A DNA stretch of 64,000 bases. Origin: Enterococcus montenegrensis. GTDB taxonomy: Bacteria > Bacillota > Bacilli > Lactobacillales > Enterococcaceae. Under the pieces are notes generated by a model, which saw only the letters and a list, made by a program, of their open reading frames with translations, was not told where the DNA came from and did no database searches. The position numbers were made by a program, and so were the translations under genes. This document shows positions 16,444-25,842 of this stretch, piece after piece (the stretch's first letter is position 1; each line of letters opens with the position of its first letter). The stretch covers positions 1,355,001 through 1,419,000 of the forward strand of contig NZ_CP120467.1 in the NCBI RefSeq assembly GCF_029983095.1, read 5' to 3'.

Positions 16444-18735
16444 TTAGCCACCTGATGAACTCGTAGCAGGTGGTGTTGTGCTACTTTCTGGCGTCTCTGA
16501 AGAGGCAGGTGGTGTTGAACTACTTTCAGGAGGTGTTGATGGATCTGGTGTTGGTGTGACACTACTGCTTTCAGGTGGTGCGCTAGAAGCAGTAGATTCT
16601 TCTGTACTTGAACTTGATTCTGAATTTGTTTCAGCTGTTGTACTTGAACTTGGCACGGTTTGGCTTTGTGAATAGGAAGGTTGTGTTTCAAGCGATTGTT
16701 CATATTTATCTCGCCAATATAATTCACTACCCACACGGATTAAGTCATCTGGGATTTTCCAATCGTTATTTTCGCCGTTTTGTGCAACATATTGCATTAA
16801 TTCCCGATAAACATCTGAGGCAATCATATTTGATTCCGATGTAATGGGGGTCAAATGTTTTTCGTAACCCGTCCAAACAGAAATGGCATACTGGCGATTA
16901 TAGCCGACAAACGTAACATCTGGTGAAATACCGTCTGTAATACCAATTTTTTCTAAATCTTCATCCGAATAATTGGATGTTCCTGTTTTACCAGCTTGAA
17001 TTAGCCCGTCGATCATTGCATTAGTACCGGTGCCTTGTGTAATCACATCTTTTAAAATATCCGTAATCATATAAGCAGTACCAACAGACATCGCTTTTTT
17101 TCCTTCTGGTTTAAATTCATCAGAAGAGCCATCTTGATAAACAATTTTATTAACATATTGTGGTTTATAATAGGTTCCACCGTTGGCAAAGGCTGCATAA
17201 GCAGCTGCCATTTTAAGCGAAGAGACACCATATTTTGAGCCGTCTTGGGCTGTATTACTTGAAATCGCATTGGATTGAACTAAATCTTTGTATGAAATTC
17301 CAAGACCATTCAAGAATTTTGTAACATTGTCTTTGCCAACTTCGTTAAATAATTTAACAGCAGGGACGTTTCGGGACTCGTAAAGGGCTGTGCGCAAAGA
17401 GATATTTCCCATGTATTGTTTATCCCAGTTGTTAACGCTGATATTTGTACCTTCATATTTGTATGGAGCATCATCAATGCGTTTTGCTGTCGATAAATTT
17501 AGGTTTTCAAAAGCAGGACCATAATCGGTGATTGGTTTAACGGTTGACCCAAAGTCACGAGCCGTGCTGACGGCTTGATTGTTACCAAAAACAACATTAT
17601 CTGGCACGTTACGCGCACCAATTTGGGCTAAAACTTTTCCGGTATTGACGTCTACCATCGTTGTTGCCACTTGCAATTTTTCATCGGGATAATTCACGTA
17701 TTTATTTGTATTCACGATTTCGTACAAGCGCTTTTGTGCATTTAAATCTAAATTAGTATGAATCTCTAGACCGTCTGTATAGACGTCTTTTCCCGTAGTA
17801 TTTTTAACTTCCTCAATGACTTCTTTAACATAGTTATCAACGAGCTGTAGATTTTCACTTGATTTTTCTAAATCTTTCAATCCGTCTTTAATCGGTTTTT
17901 TTATTGCTGCTTGATATTCATTTTCGGTGATTTTGTTGTTTTCTTTCATTGTATACAGCACAGTATCCCGGCGTTCTTTTGCCGCTTCTGGATGTTGGTA
18001 AGGATCATAGGCATTCGGAGCTTGCGGCATGCCAGCTAGTAGTGCTGTTTGAGCTAAGTCGAGATCTTTTAAGTCTTTCCCATAATAAGTGTCTGCGGCA
18101 GTTTCCATACCATATAAACCATTTGCCATATAAACTTTATTAATATAGTAAGTTAGAATTTCTTGCTTAGATTTTTTTTGTTCCAATTGTAGTGCCAACC
18201 AAGCTTCTTGTGCTTTTCTTTTCAACGTTTGATCTGATTTTTTTGTGGAAAAATAAGAAAGCTTGATCAATTGTTGTGTTAACGTACTACCACCTTGTAA
18301 TCCACCCTTAGTTACGTTGGATAAGGCAGAGCCGACAATCCGAATAGGGTCAACCCCGATATGTTTATAAAAACGACGGTCTTCGACAGAAACTACAGCA
18401 TCTTCTAGCAATTGGGGAACATCTTGTGCTGAAATCTTTTTGCGGTTTTCAGAACCTAAATCCGCAACGATATCATTATTACTTGCGTATATTACTGAAG
18501 AAACAGAGGCATCTAATTTACTATCCTCAATTTTAGGCGCATCTTTAGCATAAAACCAAAAAAGTCCCATTCCTGAAAGTAGGCCGATACAGCCAACGAT
18601 AAAAAAGCCAATCAAACATTTTAAAATAATTGATCCAACAGAGTTTTTTGATTTCTTTTTCATCTTTTTTGGTTTCTTTTGTGGCGTGTTGCTGCCATTG
18701 TGGCGGGACGCCCGTGATGGTGTGTCATTTCCCAT
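16444..18735 (-). CDS. ponA: Class A penicillin-binding protein PBP1A
   Basis: A 763-residue bifunctional peptidoglycan synthase. It has a Lys-rich cytosolic N-terminus, one membrane anchor (about 35-62) and a GT51 glycosyltransferase domain with catalytic Glu118 in VVSVEDRRFYKH. The transpeptidase domain has the serine in GSTVKP near 385 and KTGTS near 600. About 75 residues at the C-terminus are almost only Ser, Thr, Pro and Glu, an extracellular low-complexity tail. Its start overlaps the recU end by 11 bp, the conserved recU-ponA operon. Confidence 0.96.
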   Translation of the reverse strand: MGNDTPSRASRHNGSNTPQKKPKKMKKKSKNSVGSIILKCLIGFFIVGCIGLLSGMGLFWFYAKDAPKIEDSKLDASVSSVIYASNNDIVADLGSENRKKISAQDVPQLLEDAVVSVEDRRFYKHIGVDPIRIVGSALSNVTKGGLQGGSTLTQQLIKLSYFSTKKSDQTLKRKAQEAWLALQLEQKKSKQEILTYYINKVYMANGLYGMETAADTYYGKDLKDLDLAQTALLAGMPQAPNAYDPYQHPEAAKERRDTVLYTMKENNKITENEYQAAIKKPIKDGLKDLEKSSENLQLVDNYVKEVIEEVKNTTGKDVYTDGLEIHTNLDLNAQKRLYEIVNTNKYVNYPDEKLQVATTMVDVNTGKVLAQIGARNVPDNVVFGNNQAVSTARDFGSTVKPITDYGPAFENLNLSTAKRIDDAPYKYEGTNISVNNWDKQYMGNISLRTALYESRNVPAVKLFNEVGKDNVTKFLNGLGISYKDLVQSNAISSNTAQDGSKYGVSSLKMAAAYAAFANGGTYYKPQYVNKIVYQDGSSDEFKPEGKKAMSVGTAYMITDILKDVITQGTGTNAMIDGLIQAGKTGTSNYSDEDLEKIGITDGISPDVTFVGYNRQYAISVWTGYEKHLTPITSESNMIASDVYRELMQYVAQNGENNDWKIPDDLIRVGSELYWRDKYEQSLETQPSYSQSQTVPSSSTTAETNSESSSSTEESTASSAPPESSSVTPTPDPSTPPESSSTPPASSETPESSTTPPATSSSGG

Positions 18736-19360
18736 TTTTATTTGACTCCTTTAAAACAAATTTTTCTACTGCCTCAAGATACGGAATTCGCGGGGCAATT
18801 TTAGGTGTAATTTCGATTCCAATTTTTTCAATCACATCAAGAGGAATCGACTTTTTGCCATTTTTTTGTTGTGTCCACAGTGAAATCAAATTTTTACTGT
18901 CTAAAAAAAAGCAACGGTGTAAAGAAGAAAACCAAAGTAAAACAAAACAAATGCCTCCTTGTGCTAAACAAGCTTCCATATGTCGTATTTGATGGTCATG
19001 GAAGTTTTTAAAAGGAAATGATGCCTTGTTTTTTGTTTCTTTAGCTTCAAAATCAAGGTAAAAACCGCGATAAACTCCATTATAGTCAGTAGTAGAAGCC
19101 TCTTTAAAGTAAGCTTCTTTAATAACTGCTGCACTGCGTTTTGGATAATCTACGTTAACGATTTGAATCGGGGTGGGCTTTTTATGCACCACTGCTTGAT
19201 TATGCGTTAAATAATAAAGATTACTTTCATTAATTGCTTCTTCAAAGCGCATGCCGCGATTGCTAAAACTAGCTGTTTCTTGAGTTTTAACCTTTGTTTG
19301 TTTATGCTTAGCAGGTAGCGCAGCTTGATAAATTTGACCGTTGGGGTACTTTAAAACCAT
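18725..19360 (-). CDS. recU: Holliday junction resolvase RecU
   Basis: A 211-residue nuclease of the Bacillota RecU family that resolves recombination junctions. Visible family motifs are NRGMRFEEAINESN, the catalytic GFYLDFEAKETK near 110 with Asp-Glu-X-Lys character, and the HQIRHME stretch. ATG 19360 is chosen over GTG 19369 because the AGGAG upstream would sit too close to the GTG. It is the first gene of the recU-ponA operon. Confidence 0.95.
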   Translation of the reverse strand: MVLKYPNGQIYQAALPAKHKQTKVKTQETASFSNRGMRFEEAINESNLYYLTHNQAVVHKKPTPIQIVNVDYPKRSAAVIKEAYFKEASTTDYNGVYRGFYLDFEAKETKNKASFPFKNFHDHQIRHMEACLAQGGICFVLLWFSSLHRCFFLDSKNLISLWTQQKNGKKSIPLDVIEKIGIEITPKIAPRIPYLEAVEKFVLKESNKNGK

Positions 19361-19422
19361 ATTCGTCACACTCCTACCGGTGTATTATACCAAAAAGCCA
19401 AAAGGAAAGAAAAGGTATCGTT

Positions 19423-19965
19423 ATGGAAACTATAAAAACATTATTATTAACAGGTTATAGGAGTTATGAATTAGGGGTTTTTCAAGATAAGGACCCTAAA
19501 ATTGCAATTATTAAGAAAGCCATAAAAAATAATTTGTTACCTTATGTGGACGATGGATTAGAGTGGGTGATTGTTAGTGGCAACCTTGGGGTGGAAATGT
19601 GGGCAGCTGAGACGGTTAGCGAATTAAAAGCAACATATCCCGATTTACATTTAGGTGTTTTATTTCCTTTTGAAGAATTTGGTGAACAGTGGAATGAAGG
19701 CAATAAAGAAAAGTTACTTCGTTTAAAAAAAGAAGCGGACTACGTAGAGTCTGTCAGTCATAAACCTTATCAAAGTCCGCAACAATTACAAAATCATACA
19801 AATTTTTTATTACAGCACTCAGATGGCGTTCTTGCTGTTTTTGATCCTGAATTTCCAGGAAAGCCGAAATATTTACTAGATAGTGCCACAAAACTAGCGG
19901 AAAATAACGAATATCTCATTCATCTCATTACGATGGATGATTTACAAAATACCTTCTATGAATGA
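19423..19965 (+). CDS. ypsA: YpsA family protein (DUF1273)
   Basis: A 180-residue SLOG/YpsA-like Rossmann protein: LTGYRSYELG at the N-terminus, WVIVSGNLGVEMWAAE near 47-62, and FPFEEFGEQWN near 85. Family members are related to nucleotide-sensing TIR/SLOG proteins, and YpsA of Bacillus affects cell division. It is divergent from recU-ponA and 76 bp upstream of gpsB, which matches the conserved order. Confidence 0.93.
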   Translation: METIKTLLLTGYRSYELGVFQDKDPKIAIIKKAIKNNLLPYVDDGLEWVIVSGNLGVEMWAAETVSELKATYPDLHLGVLFPFEEFGEQWNEGNKEKLLRLKKEADYVESVSHKPYQSPQQLQNHTNFLLQHSDGVLAVFDPEFPGKPKYLLDSATKLAENNEYLIHLITMDDLQNTFYE

Positions 19966-20041
19966 TTTTTGTTGCTTTCTAGCTTATTTTTGATAGAATG
20001 TTTTAAGAGAGTTTCTAAAAATAAATGAGGTGTATGAATTA

Positions 20042-20473
20042 ATGGCGAATTTAAACTATAGTCCAAAAGACATTTTGCAACAAGAATTCAAAACAAAAAT
20101 GCGTGGTTATGATCCCGTTGAAGTCGATGAATTTTTAGACAACGTCATCAAAGACTATGAAGCATATAACAAAGAAATTTTAGCGTTACAAGAAGAAAAC
20201 GATCGCTTACAGGCTAAACTAAGCCAACAAGCTGCCAATCCAACACCGGCACCAAGCCGTGTGCAAACAGAAGCGCCAAAAAGTCAAACAGTTACAAATT
20301 TTGACATTTTGAAACGTCTTTCCAACTTGGAAAAAGAAGTTTTTGGTAAAAAATTAGATCAAGATACAACAGCAGACCGCTCAGAAGTCACAACACGTGT
20401 ATCTCAATCTTTAAATGGTAATTATACCAACGATGAAAATAGTGATGATAACGAACGGACACGTCGTTTCTAA
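20042..20473 (+). CDS. gpsB: Cell division regulator GpsB
   Basis: A 143-residue DivIVA-like protein. The N-terminal membrane-binding domain (about 1-65) has SPKDILQQEFKTKMRGYDPVEVDEFLD and leads into a coiled coil (EILALQEENDRLQAKLS). A Pro/Thr/Gln linker and a C-terminal trimerising helix (LKRLSNLEKEVFG) follow. It docks class A PBPs during septum-wall switching, and ponA is encoded nearby. The start is ATG 20042, with GAGGTG 9 bases before it. Confidence 0.95.
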   Translation: MANLNYSPKDILQQEFKTKMRGYDPVEVDEFLDNVIKDYEAYNKEILALQEENDRLQAKLSQQAANPTPAPSRVQTEAPKSQTVTNFDILKRLSNLEKEVFGKKLDQDTTADRSEVTTRVSQSLNGNYTNDENSDDNERTRRF

Positions 20474-20485
20474 CATTTTAATGAA

Positions 20486-20876
20486 GTCTGTGATTTTCGG
20501 GTAATCGCGGTCTAGCAATAGGCTGAGGAAAGTCCATGCTCGCACAAGCTGTGATGCTTGTAGTGTTCGTGCCTGGCGAAACCATAAGCCAGGGTGCTAT
20601 TTTAGTAACGGCAGGAAAAATTCCTAAGGCGCAAGCTACGGATAAGTATCCTTGAAAGTGCCACAGTGACGAAGCGTCAAGGGAAACTTTGACGGTGGAA
20701 CGCGGTAAACCCCTCGAGCGAGCAACCCAAACAATGGTAGGGGCACTTCTTTGACGGAATCAAACGAATACAAGAAGGTATCTTTATGATGCAGATAGAT
20801 GATTACCCCGCAATTTTTGACCCTGAAAAAATTGCGGACAGAACATGGCTTATAGAAAATCACAGGATTCAGGGCT
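20486..20876 (+). ncRNA. rnpB: RNase P RNA, Bacillus type (class B)
   Basis: The catalytic RNA of RNase P, which matures tRNA 5' ends. Seen are the 5' CR I-like GAGGAAAGTCCATGCTCGC at about 20522-20540 and the 3' AGAACATGGCTTATAG block, with the closing P1 helix formed by TGTGATTTTC near 20489 and GAAAATCACA near 20866. The GGTAAACCCC region fits the conserved core. Its place between gpsB and the YpsC-like methylase gene matches the Bacillota order. The boundaries are approximate. Confidence 0.95.
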
Positions 20877-20894
20877 TATTTTGAAACTAAATTA

Positions 20895-20924
20895 AAAGCT
20901 GGACAGTAAGTTCAGCTTTTTTTC
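20895..20924 (+). terminator. Intrinsic terminator of rnpB
   Basis: AAAGCTG (20895-20901) pairs with CAGCTTT, followed by a T run. Confidence 0.8.
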
Positions 20925-21005
20925 TTTGCAATCATTTGCATTCGAGTGATAGTCGTGTTTCAATACATTTAAGAACAATTTATGCCTGCGGGTAAAGGAG
21001 AATAT

Positions 21006-22169
21006 ATGAAAGAACAAACGTTTAATTTAGTGGCAACTTGTGCCAGTGGCTTAGAAGCTTTAGTAGGAAAAGAATTACGAGATTTAGGAATTGAATGCCA
21101 AGTGGAAAATGGTCGTGCGCGTTTTAAAGGAAATTTAACCACAATCGCGACCGCAAACTTGTGGCTAAGAACTGCAGACAGAATTAAAATTGTTGTGGGT
21201 GAATTTGATGCCTATACTTTTGATGAACTATTTGAAAAAGTCAAGGCATTGTCATGGGAAGATTTACTACCACTGGATGCAGAGTTTCCGGTTAGTGGAA
21301 AGTCAATTAAATCAAAACTTTATAGTGTTCCTGATTGCCAAGCAATCACAAAAAAAGCAATTGTCGACCGTTTGCGCTCCTATTATCATCGCCCTACAAC
21401 TGTGCCATTAGCAGAAACTGGTGCATTATTTCCTGTAGAAGTCGCACTTTTAAAAGACCATGTTATGGTGACATTAGATACGACTGGTCCAAGTTTATTT
21501 AAACGAGGTTATCGTTTAGAAAAAGGTGGCGCGCCCTTAAAAGAAAATTTAGCAGCAGCATTGGTACTATTAACCAATTGGCGTAAAGATCGTCCTTTTG
21601 TTGATCCCGTTTGTGGTTCTGGTACAATTTGTATCGAAGCAGCCTTAATTGGTCATAATATTGCGCCGGGCTTTAATCGCGAATTTTTATGTGAAACATG
21701 GGATTGGGCTGACGCAGCGATTTTTGAAAAAGTTCGCACAGATGCTGATAATGCGGCAGATTATGATATTGAACTGGATATCAGCGGGTATGATATTAAC
21801 GGTAAAATGATCGAAATAGCAAAAGCAAATGCCGAAGAAATCGGCTTAGGAGATACGATTACATTTAAGCAACAAGCGGTAAAAGATTTTACTACAGATA
21901 AAGAGTATGGTGTGATTGTAGCAAACCCACCTTATGGCGAACGTTTGGGTGAAACAGAAACTGTCCAAAGACTATACAAAGAAATGGGAACTGTTTTACG
22001 CCCATTAAAAACTTGGAGTAAATATATTTTGACAAGTGATCTACAATTTGAATCATTTTATGGTGCCAAAGCAACAAAAAAACGCAAACTATATAACGGA
22101 GCTTTACGAACAGACTTATTTCAATACTGGGGAACACGCCCACCAAGAACAAAGGAGAAAGCAGAATGA
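21006..22169 (+). CDS. THUMP-domain class I RNA N-methyltransferase (YpsC/RlmL-like)
   Basis: A 387-residue SAM-dependent methylase. An N-terminal THUMP RNA-binding region (about 45-160) precedes a Rossmann methylase domain with the SAM motif DPVCGSGTICIEAA near 205 and the amino-methylase motif NPPYGERLG near 310. It probably makes m2G in 23S rRNA, as RlmL does. ATG 21006 is chosen because AAAGGAG ends 5 bases before it. The stop overlaps the start of the M32 carboxypeptidase gene (ATGA). Confidence 0.92.
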   Translation: MKEQTFNLVATCASGLEALVGKELRDLGIECQVENGRARFKGNLTTIATANLWLRTADRIKIVVGEFDAYTFDELFEKVKALSWEDLLPLDAEFPVSGKSIKSKLYSVPDCQAITKKAIVDRLRSYYHRPTTVPLAETGALFPVEVALLKDHVMVTLDTTGPSLFKRGYRLEKGGAPLKENLAAALVLLTNWRKDRPFVDPVCGSGTICIEAALIGHNIAPGFNREFLCETWDWADAAIFEKVRTDADNAADYDIELDISGYDINGKMIEIAKANAEEIGLGDTITFKQQAVKDFTTDKEYGVIVANPPYGERLGETETVQRLYKEMGTVLRPLKTWSKYILTSDLQFESFYGAKATKKRKLYNGALRTDLFQYWGTRPPRTKEKAE

Positions 22170-23665
22170 AAGAAAAAGAATTTCTAGATGAATTAGCCGA
22201 AATCACACTATTAAATCAAACTCTAGCTTTACTAGAGTGGGATAGCCAAACTGGTATGCCTGAGACTGCTGCGACCGAGCGAGGAGCAGCTAGTGGTTAT
22301 CTAAGCGGATTAGCTTTTGAAAAGCAAACTGGTCCTAAAATTAAAGCGGCACTTGATTATTTTAATGACCATCAAGCTGAACTTTCGGAAGTTGGCAAAA
22401 CTGTCTTTCAAGTAGCAAAAAAAGATTATGACGAAATTCATGCAATTCCCAAAGAGTTAATGGTCGAACGCAGTCGCTTATATAGTCAAGCCCATACTGC
22501 TTGGGTTAAAGCTAGGAAATCACAAAATTTTGCTGATTTCAAACCGGCACTAGAAGAAAATATCCGCATAACAAAAGAGTTGATTCCTTATTATAAAAAA
22601 GATGAAGCAACAGATTATGATGTTTTATTAAATCTATTTGAACCAGGCATGACTACTGCGGTCTTGGATGAGGTTTTTACTGAACTAAGAGATGGATTGG
22701 TAAAAATTAGACAACTGATTGCACAAGAAGGCATAGAACCTGATACAAGCTTTAAAGACAGAATTATGACTAAAGAACAACAAAAAGTTTTTGTCGAAAA
22801 CTTAGTGTCACAACTAGGCTTTGATTTTAATCGCGGACGCCTTGATGATACGGTCCATCCTTTTGCCACACGACTTGCTCGTAATGATGTCCGCATTACA
22901 ACCCGTTGGAACGAGCAGGACTTTTCAATGGGAATTTTTGGTGTAATACACGAAGCTGGACATGGTATTTATGAACAGAATATGGCTGAAAAATACAATA
23001 TGACACCAGTTTATGATGCACCATCGATGGGAATTCATGAATCTCAGTCATTGTTTTATGAAATTATTTTAGGTAGTAAGCGTAGTTTTTGGCAAAAGCA
23101 ATATCCGATATTTCAAGCTGCGGCTGAAGGTACTTTCGACGATATTGATTTTGAAACATTCTATCGTTCATTAAAAGCTACCGCAGCAAGTCTGATTCGC
23201 ATTGAAGCTGATAGTTTAACCTATCCGTTACACATTATTATTCGTTATGAATTAGAAAAAGCGCTATTTAATGGTGACTTAACGGCAGCTGAGTTGCCAA
23301 AAGCTTGGAATGATAAATATGAAGAATATCTCGGAATTCGACCAGACAATGATTTAGTTGGTGTTTTACAAGATGTCCATTGGTCTGGCGGGATGTTTGG
23401 TTATTTTCCATCTTATGCTTTGGGGTATATGTATGCAGCACAGTTACTACACGCAATGGAAAAAGAACTAGCGGTGGATGACTTATTAACCCGTGGCGAT
23501 TATGCTCCGATTAAAGCATGGTTGACAGAACATATTCACCAATTTGGAAGAAGTAAAACACCTAGTGAATTAATCAAAGCAGCAACAAAAGAAACCTTAA
23601 ATCCTCAGTATCTGCTGGATTATTTGTCAGAACTTTATCAAACTGTTTATCAAATCAAAGCATAA
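22166..23665 (+). CDS. M32 family metallocarboxypeptidase
   Basis: A 499-residue thermostable-carboxypeptidase-type (M32) enzyme, cytosolic and zinc-dependent. HEAGH at 262-266 gives two His ligands and the catalytic Glu, and HESQSLFYE just after it gives the third-ligand region. The late SYALGYMYAAQL motif is conserved in the family. It trims C-terminal residues of peptides. It overlaps the methylase gene by four bases. Confidence 0.95.
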   Translation: MKEKEFLDELAEITLLNQTLALLEWDSQTGMPETAATERGAASGYLSGLAFEKQTGPKIKAALDYFNDHQAELSEVGKTVFQVAKKDYDEIHAIPKELMVERSRLYSQAHTAWVKARKSQNFADFKPALEENIRITKELIPYYKKDEATDYDVLLNLFEPGMTTAVLDEVFTELRDGLVKIRQLIAQEGIEPDTSFKDRIMTKEQQKVFVENLVSQLGFDFNRGRLDDTVHPFATRLARNDVRITTRWNEQDFSMGIFGVIHEAGHGIYEQNMAEKYNMTPVYDAPSMGIHESQSLFYEIILGSKRSFWQKQYPIFQAAAEGTFDDIDFETFYRSLKATAASLIRIEADSLTYPLHIIIRYELEKALFNGDLTAAELPKAWNDKYEEYLGIRPDNDLVGVLQDVHWSGGMFGYFPSYALGYMYAAQLLHAMEKELAVDDLLTRGDYAPIKAWLTEHIHQFGRSKTPSELIKAATKETLNPQYLLDYLSELYQTVYQIKA

Positions 23666-23700
23666 CTATTGCTTTTTACTAAATGTATGGAAAGTATAAA

Positions 23701-23732
23701 TAATGCCAAGCGAACTCGCTTGGCATTATTTG
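23701..23732 (+). terminator. Intrinsic terminator of the methylase-carboxypeptidase operon
   Basis: TAATGCCAAGCG (23701-23712) pairs with CGCTTGGCATTA (23717-23728), then TTTGG. Confidence 0.7.
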
Positions 23733-23897
23733 GGGAAGTGGCTAGAATTGTCTGCATCAATTACCAGTTAGTGATTGAGGGGGAGATCTTCTAAAACTGT
23801 CTTGCAACAAGTGACCACTCTATTATTATTGTAAACGCTTTTTGAAGATTGTGAAAATTCGAATTTGCATATTAACTTGTATATTAAGGAGAAAAAA

Positions 23898-24554
23898 ATG
23901 GATAAGATACCAGAAATCATCGCATATGCTAAAGAAAAGTTGCAAGAAGATTTGACTGGCCATGGTTTTGATCATGCCAGCCGCGTGGCGACATTGGCTA
24001 CTCAGATTGCAAAAAAAGAAGCTGCGCAATTAGACGAAGAGGTTTTAATTGCTGCGGCTTATTTACATGATACAATCGACGATAAAGTTGTTCCGGATGT
24101 AGCAATTGCTCTCACAAAATTACAAAATTTTTTGAAGGAAATTAATTTTAGCGCACAACAGCAGGCAGAAATTATTTTTATTATCACAAATATGTCTTTT
24201 TCAAAAGAATTGGAAGCAAAAGCAAATTTATCTATTGCTGGACAAATTGTTCAAGATGCTGACCGGCTCGAGGCACTTGGGGCAATGGGGATTTTAAGAA
24301 CGGCTTATTTTGGTGGTAGCCACCAGCATCCGCTACACGATCCAATGATAAAACCCATCAATTTCACCGATAAAAAAGAATACCGAAAAGGCACTACCGT
24401 TATCAATCATTTCTATGAAAAACTGTTGTTACTACCAGATAAAATGAATACCAAAACAGCCTATACAGAAGCTGTGCGGCGGCAAAAATTCATGGAAGCT
24501 TTTTTGTCAGAATTTTATCAAGAATGGGAGCCGGAAAACGCGGAGTTCTTTTAA
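23898..24554 (+). CDS. HD-domain metal-dependent phosphohydrolase
   Basis: A 218-residue YedJ-like HD hydrolase. His26 (HGFDHASRV), the HD pair at 57-58 (YLHDTIDD) and a late Asp in VQDADRLEALG near 125 complete the metal-binding set. The likely substrate is a nucleotide or phosphorylated small molecule, not determined. ATG 23898 is chosen, with AAGGAG 5 bases upstream. A cre-like half site (TGTAAACGC) lies at 23829-23842. Confidence 0.88.
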   Translation: MDKIPEIIAYAKEKLQEDLTGHGFDHASRVATLATQIAKKEAAQLDEEVLIAAAYLHDTIDDKVVPDVAIALTKLQNFLKEINFSAQQQAEIIFIITNMSFSKELEAKANLSIAGQIVQDADRLEALGAMGILRTAYFGGSHQHPLHDPMIKPINFTDKKEYRKGTTVINHFYEKLLLLPDKMNTKTAYTEAVRRQKFMEAFLSEFYQEWEPENAEFF

Positions 24555-24741
24555 TCTAATTTTTTGAACAGAAGGCTTAATAGACAATAAACATGATTAC
24601 ATGAAAAGCTGATGTAAAGATACCACTAAAGAAAAATAAAGTCTTAAGTGCAATATTTGTACGATTGTGCCTTTTGTCACAACACTTATTATTTTATTTT
24701 AGTTAGAATATCTCCTATAATCAAGTTAAGGGGGGATGGAG

Positions 24742-25095
24742 ATGTTCTACCAACAAGCTATGGAACCAGCTGAGCTTTTAAATACATTAACTGCCAACAA
24801 TGAATGCTTTTTTGTTATCGAAGCACATTTGACTAATAAGCTATATCATGTAGCAGTCTATAAGTATGATAAAGAATACTTTTTACTCTTAGACCCTCGT
24901 TTATTTCAACAAATTTTGAAAACTAAAGCTGCGTCACACGGAGATGAAGATGAGGTATTGCCATACATCGAAGAGGCTTTAGAAGATAATCTCTATCAGT
25001 TAGTAGCTGAAGATTATGTAAAATTAGATCTTTATACACTGACTGCTTTGGCAAAAAAAAATACTGTCAGTATTCGCTTTTACGAATTTTATTAG
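24742..25095 (+). CDS. Hypothetical protein, 117 residues
   Basis: I do not recognise a family. It is a soluble acidic protein with an AELLNTLTANNECFFVIEAHL start and alternating strands (LYHVAVYKYDKEYFLLLDP), ending in an aromatic FYEFY. The start at 24742 is used because the AAGGGGGG run abuts the first ATG at 24736. It lies 12 bp upstream of a second small gene and the two are surely co-transcribed. Confidence 0.65.
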   Translation: MFYQQAMEPAELLNTLTANNECFFVIEAHLTNKLYHVAVYKYDKEYFLLLDPRLFQQILKTKAASHGDEDEVLPYIEEALEDNLYQLVAEDYVKLDLYTLTALAKKNTVSIRFYEFY

Positions 25096-25107
25096 GAGTG
25101 ATTGAAA

Positions 25108-25332
25108 ATGAAAAAAACGGAGTATTTAACTTTTAAAGATAAAGGTTTTATTACCCTTTTACAAAATTTGGGTGACGATTATTCTGCAGTGGAATTAATT
25201 GATGAACAAAATGATGTCGATGTGGTGGTTTTATCCCAAGCAGATTATGATTATCTGGTCAGTCAATTAGACGAAGAAGAGCGTAGCCAATATGTTGAAG
25301 ACAACGATGAATCAGAGTTTTTAGAAGATTAA
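25108..25332 (+). CDS. Hypothetical acidic protein, 74 residues
   Basis: A short acidic protein; the stretch DVVVLSQADYDYLVSQLDEEE faintly recalls the C-terminal half of Phd/YefM-type antitoxins (VVLS-x2-Y/D-x2-L), but no antitoxin-type N-terminus is clear. It ends in an Asp/Glu-rich tail. AGGAGTG lies 7 bases before ATG 25108. It follows the 117-residue hypothetical gene in one operon with a terminator behind it. Confidence 0.65.
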   Translation: MKKTEYLTFKDKGFITLLQNLGDDYSAVELIDEQNDVDVVVLSQADYDYLVSQLDEEERSQYVEDNDESEFLED

Positions 25333-25341
25333 TTAAAAAAG

Positions 25342-25412
25342 AAAAACCCAAACGTACCAAGCCAGGTTATTGTGTTTCAGATAATCTGCACTACGCGTTT
25401 GGGCGTTTTTGT
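25342..25412 (+). terminator. Terminator of the two-gene hypothetical operon
   Basis: CCCAAACG (25347-25354) pairs with CGTTTGGG (25396-25403), followed by a G and TTTTTG. The long loop has an inner AGGTTAT/ATAATCT-like pairing. Confidence 0.6.
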
Positions 25413-25434
25413 TTTGTGTTTTTATCAGAATGCT

Positions 25435-25755
25435 TTATGATTTAAGTTGTGGTTTAATGCGCTTGTAAGCACGAAAAATATTAATGCCAACTAAAATAAT
25501 CCCGATAATTAAAGGGATATATAATAACCAAAATGGATAGCTTAAAGCTAAGTTTTTACTTGCTTTTACTAAATCATCTTGTTCTTTTATGGCGTATTGC
25601 AACACTTGGTAGCTAAAAGCCACCATAAAGCCCGCTATAATAAACAATACAAACCCCAGATAGGGAATTTTACTTTTTTTACGCAGTAGCAAGATTAGGC
25701 CATATAAAACAATTAGTGCAATAGGAACACCCAATGCAAAATACTCGTTTAACAT
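25435..25755 (-). CDS. Small integral membrane protein, 106 residues
   Basis: Three hydrophobic segments (about 5-23, 31-52 and 75-96) with a basic C-terminus suggest a three-pass membrane protein. I recognise no named family. ATG 25755 is chosen because AGGAGGTG lies 5 bases before it; upstream in-frame starts lack a site. It is divergent from the VanZ/RDD-type gene. Confidence 0.7.
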   Translation of the reverse strand: MLNEYFALGVPIALIVLYGLILLLRKKSKIPYLGFVLFIIAGFMVAFSYQVLQYAIKEQDDLVKASKNLALSYPFWLLYIPLIIGIILVGINIFRAYKRIKPQLKS

Positions 25756-25842
25756 AATTGCACCTCCTGTAATTATCATACGCCAAAGTATTTTTTTTGG
25801 GAAATATTTTAAGACTTAGCTTAAGCAAAGAAAGGATCTTTT

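Noticed and set aside
20636..20863. 75-codon minus-strand frame inside the RNase P RNA gene
   Set aside because: It lies wholly inside rnpB, lacks a convincing ribosome binding site, and its composition follows the RNA structure.
23829..23842. cre-like half site before the HD hydrolase gene
   Set aside because: The first half is good (TGTAAACGC) but the last two bases do not match; too weak to call.
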